Assembly: GCA_002049885.1 (NCBI GenBank)
Contig: MVCS01000148.1
Location: forward strand, 1-5,986
Direction: 5' to 3'
From: Planctomycetales bacterium 4484_123
GTDB lineage: Bacteria > Planctomycetota > Phycisphaerae > SM23-33
Length of the DNA: 5,986 nucleotides
Shown here: positions 4,857-5,986 of the stretch, in pieces
Numbering within the stretch: the stretch's first letter is position 1
Layout: each line of letters opens with the position of its first letter
Position numbers and translations under genes: made by a program
The notes under the pieces: generated by a model
Database searches by the model: none
The model's input: only the letters and a program-made list of their open reading frames with translations
What the model was told of the DNA's origin: nothing

Positions 4857-5986
4857 ATGACCGATCTGCTGGAAGAGCAGCGGGAGAATTGGGGTTCACG
4901 CGCCGCGTTCGTGCTGGCCGCCATTGGCTCGGCGGTGGGGCTGGGCAACCTTTGGGGCTTCCCGTACAAGCTTTACAAGTATGGCGGCGGTGCCTTTCTC
5001 ATCCCCTACATCCTGGCCATGGTCATCATCGGCGTGCCCGTGCTCATCCTGGAGCTGAGCCTGGGGCACATGACCCAGCGGGCGGCGCCGGAGGCCTTCC
5101 GCCGCGTCGGCCGGCGGAAAGAGGCCGTCGGCTGGTGGGGTATCCTGCTCAGCTTCGTCATCATCACCTACTACCCCGTCATCCTGGCCTGGTGCCTGAG
5201 CTTCTTCTGGTATGCCATCGAGGGGATCATCTGGCACGGCGGGGAGTTGCCGTGGGCCCGGACGGTCGATGGGGCGGCCAATTTCTTCCTGTACGACTAC
5301 GCCAGGATGTGGCGGGCGGGCCAGGCCGAGCACAGTTGGCAGCTCGGCAGCATGGGTCCGCACATCGTGCTGTCGCTGGCGGCGGTGTGGGTCATGATGT
5401 TCCTGTGCATCTTTCGCGGCGTGCGTGTGGTCAGCAAGGTGGTGATGTGGACCGTGCCCCTGCCGTGGCTGATGCTGATGATCCTCACCATCCGCGGGCT
5501 GACCCTCGAGGGCGCCACCACGGGGCTGGCCTATTACCTCAACCCCGACTGGTCACAGTTGCTCAAGCCGACGACCTGGCGCTTCGCCTTCGGGCAGGTG
5601 TTCTTCTCCATGAGCCTGGCCTTCGGGGTGATGGTCACCTATGCCAGCTTTCTCCACCGCAAGAGCGACATCAACAACAACGCCGCGGTGGTCGGCCTGG
5701 GCGACCTTGGCACCAGTTTCATCGCCGGCATCGCGGTCTTTGCCACCCTGGGCGCCATGAGCGTCGCCGCCAAGCTGCCGGTGAACAAACTCATCGGCAG
5801 CGAGACGGGCACGGTGGGCCTGTCGTTCATCGCCTTCCCCTATGCCCTGGCCCAACTGCCCCACAGCGCGTGGTTCGCGGCTGTGTTCTTCTTCGCCTTG
5901 ATTACCCTGGGCATCGACTCGGCCTTCTCCATCACCGAGAGCGTCCTGGCCTCCGTGGTGGACAAGACCGGCTGGAACCGCAGCGC
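4857..5986 (+). CDS. Na+-coupled NSS/SLC6-family transporter, 3' end cut off
   Basis: Inner-membrane symporter; 376 residues are visible and the frame is still open at the window edge, so about TM1 to TM8 of the family's 11-12 helices are present. TM1 has IGSAVGLGN (23-31) and TM2 begins GGGAFLIPY (43-51). By alignment with LeuT, Na+ ligands G24, A26, V27 and N31 are kept, and TM3 has the substrate-site tyrosine (Y106 in TYYPVILAW). TM6 reads FGQVFFSMSLAFG (245-257), TM7 contains GDLGTSF (282-288), and TM8 has LGIDSAF (351-357). Gly28 sits where monoamine carriers have Asp, which favours an amino-acid substrate. Residues Y51, Q247, S251 and S287 match the SERT chloride site, with D283 in place of Asn. 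The outer-gate Arg (LeuT R30, SERT R104) is Gly34. The specific substrate cannot be read. The gene is divergent from the operon and has no evident functional link to it. Confidence 0.96.
   Translation, partial: MTDLLEEQRENWGSRAAFVLAAIGSAVGLGNLWGFPYKLYKYGGGAFLIPYILAMVIIGVPVLILELSLGHMTQRAAPEAFRRVGRRKEAVGWWGILLSFVIITYYPVILAWCLSFFWYAIEGIIWHGGELPWARTVDGAANFFLYDYARMWRAGQAEHSWQLGSMGPHIVLSLAAVWVMMFLCIFRGVRVVSKVVMWTVPLPWLMLMILTIRGLTLEGATTGLAYYLNPDWSQLLKPTTWRFAFGQVFFSMSLAFGVMVTYASFLHRKSDINNNAAVVGLGDLGTSFIAGIAVFATLGAMSVAAKLPVNKLIGSETGTVGLSFIAFPYALAQLPHSAWFAAVFFFALITLGIDSAFSITESVLASVVDKTGWNRS

Noticed and set aside
4896..5363. Minus-strand frame of 155 codons opposite the transporter
   Set aside because: It is antisense to a highly conserved transporter region and has charged, low-complexity composition.

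Overview
The window is very GC-rich bacterial DNA with five protein-coding genes in two divergent groups and no RNA gene, CRISPR array or mobile element that I can see. Four genes on the minus strand (4531 down to 105) are packed end to end like an operon. One gene on the plus strand (from 4857) runs off the right edge. The families suggest a Gram-negative-type environmental bacterium. A secreted parallel beta-helix protein of this style, an unusual neurotransmitter:sodium symporter, and weak Shine-Dalgarno sites in the operon would fit a member of the Planctomycetota, but this is a guess and no marker gene is present.

Minus-strand operon, in order of transcription: (1) a multi-spanning membrane protein of the lysylphosphatidylglycerol-synthase-TM / flippase-like family (4531-3557); (2) a YdjC/ChbG-type carbohydrate deacetylase (3560-2685), joined to gene 1 by a 4-bp ATGA overlap; (3) a family 2 glycosyltransferase of the dolichyl/undecaprenyl-phosphate sugar transferase type with two C-terminal membrane helices (2716-1619), overlapping gene 2 by 32 bp; (4) a secreted right-handed parallel beta-helix protein with a signal peptide (1613-105), starting 5 nt after gene 3 ends. 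Glycosyltransferase, sugar deacetylase and membrane flippase-like protein together resemble, in logic though not in all protein families, the ArnC-ArnD-ArnE/F route for lipid-linked aminosugars and the HpnI-HpnK pair that makes glucosaminyl-hopanoids. A working model is that an N-acetylated sugar is put on a polyprenyl carrier, deacetylated and moved across the membrane, with the beta-helix protein acting on or binding a glycan outside the inner membrane.

The 325-bp divergent spacer (4532-4856) holds a cluster of small palindromes and direct repeats and a plausible sigma70-type promoter for the rightward gene. The rightward gene encodes the first 376 residues of an SLC6/NSS-family Na+-coupled transporter. 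It combines a bacterial amino-acid-type substrate site with chloride-site and Na2-site residues of the animal SLC6 pattern, and has Gly in place of the usual outer-gate Arg.

The left 104 bases, downstream of the operon, contain no gene I can support and no clear terminator.
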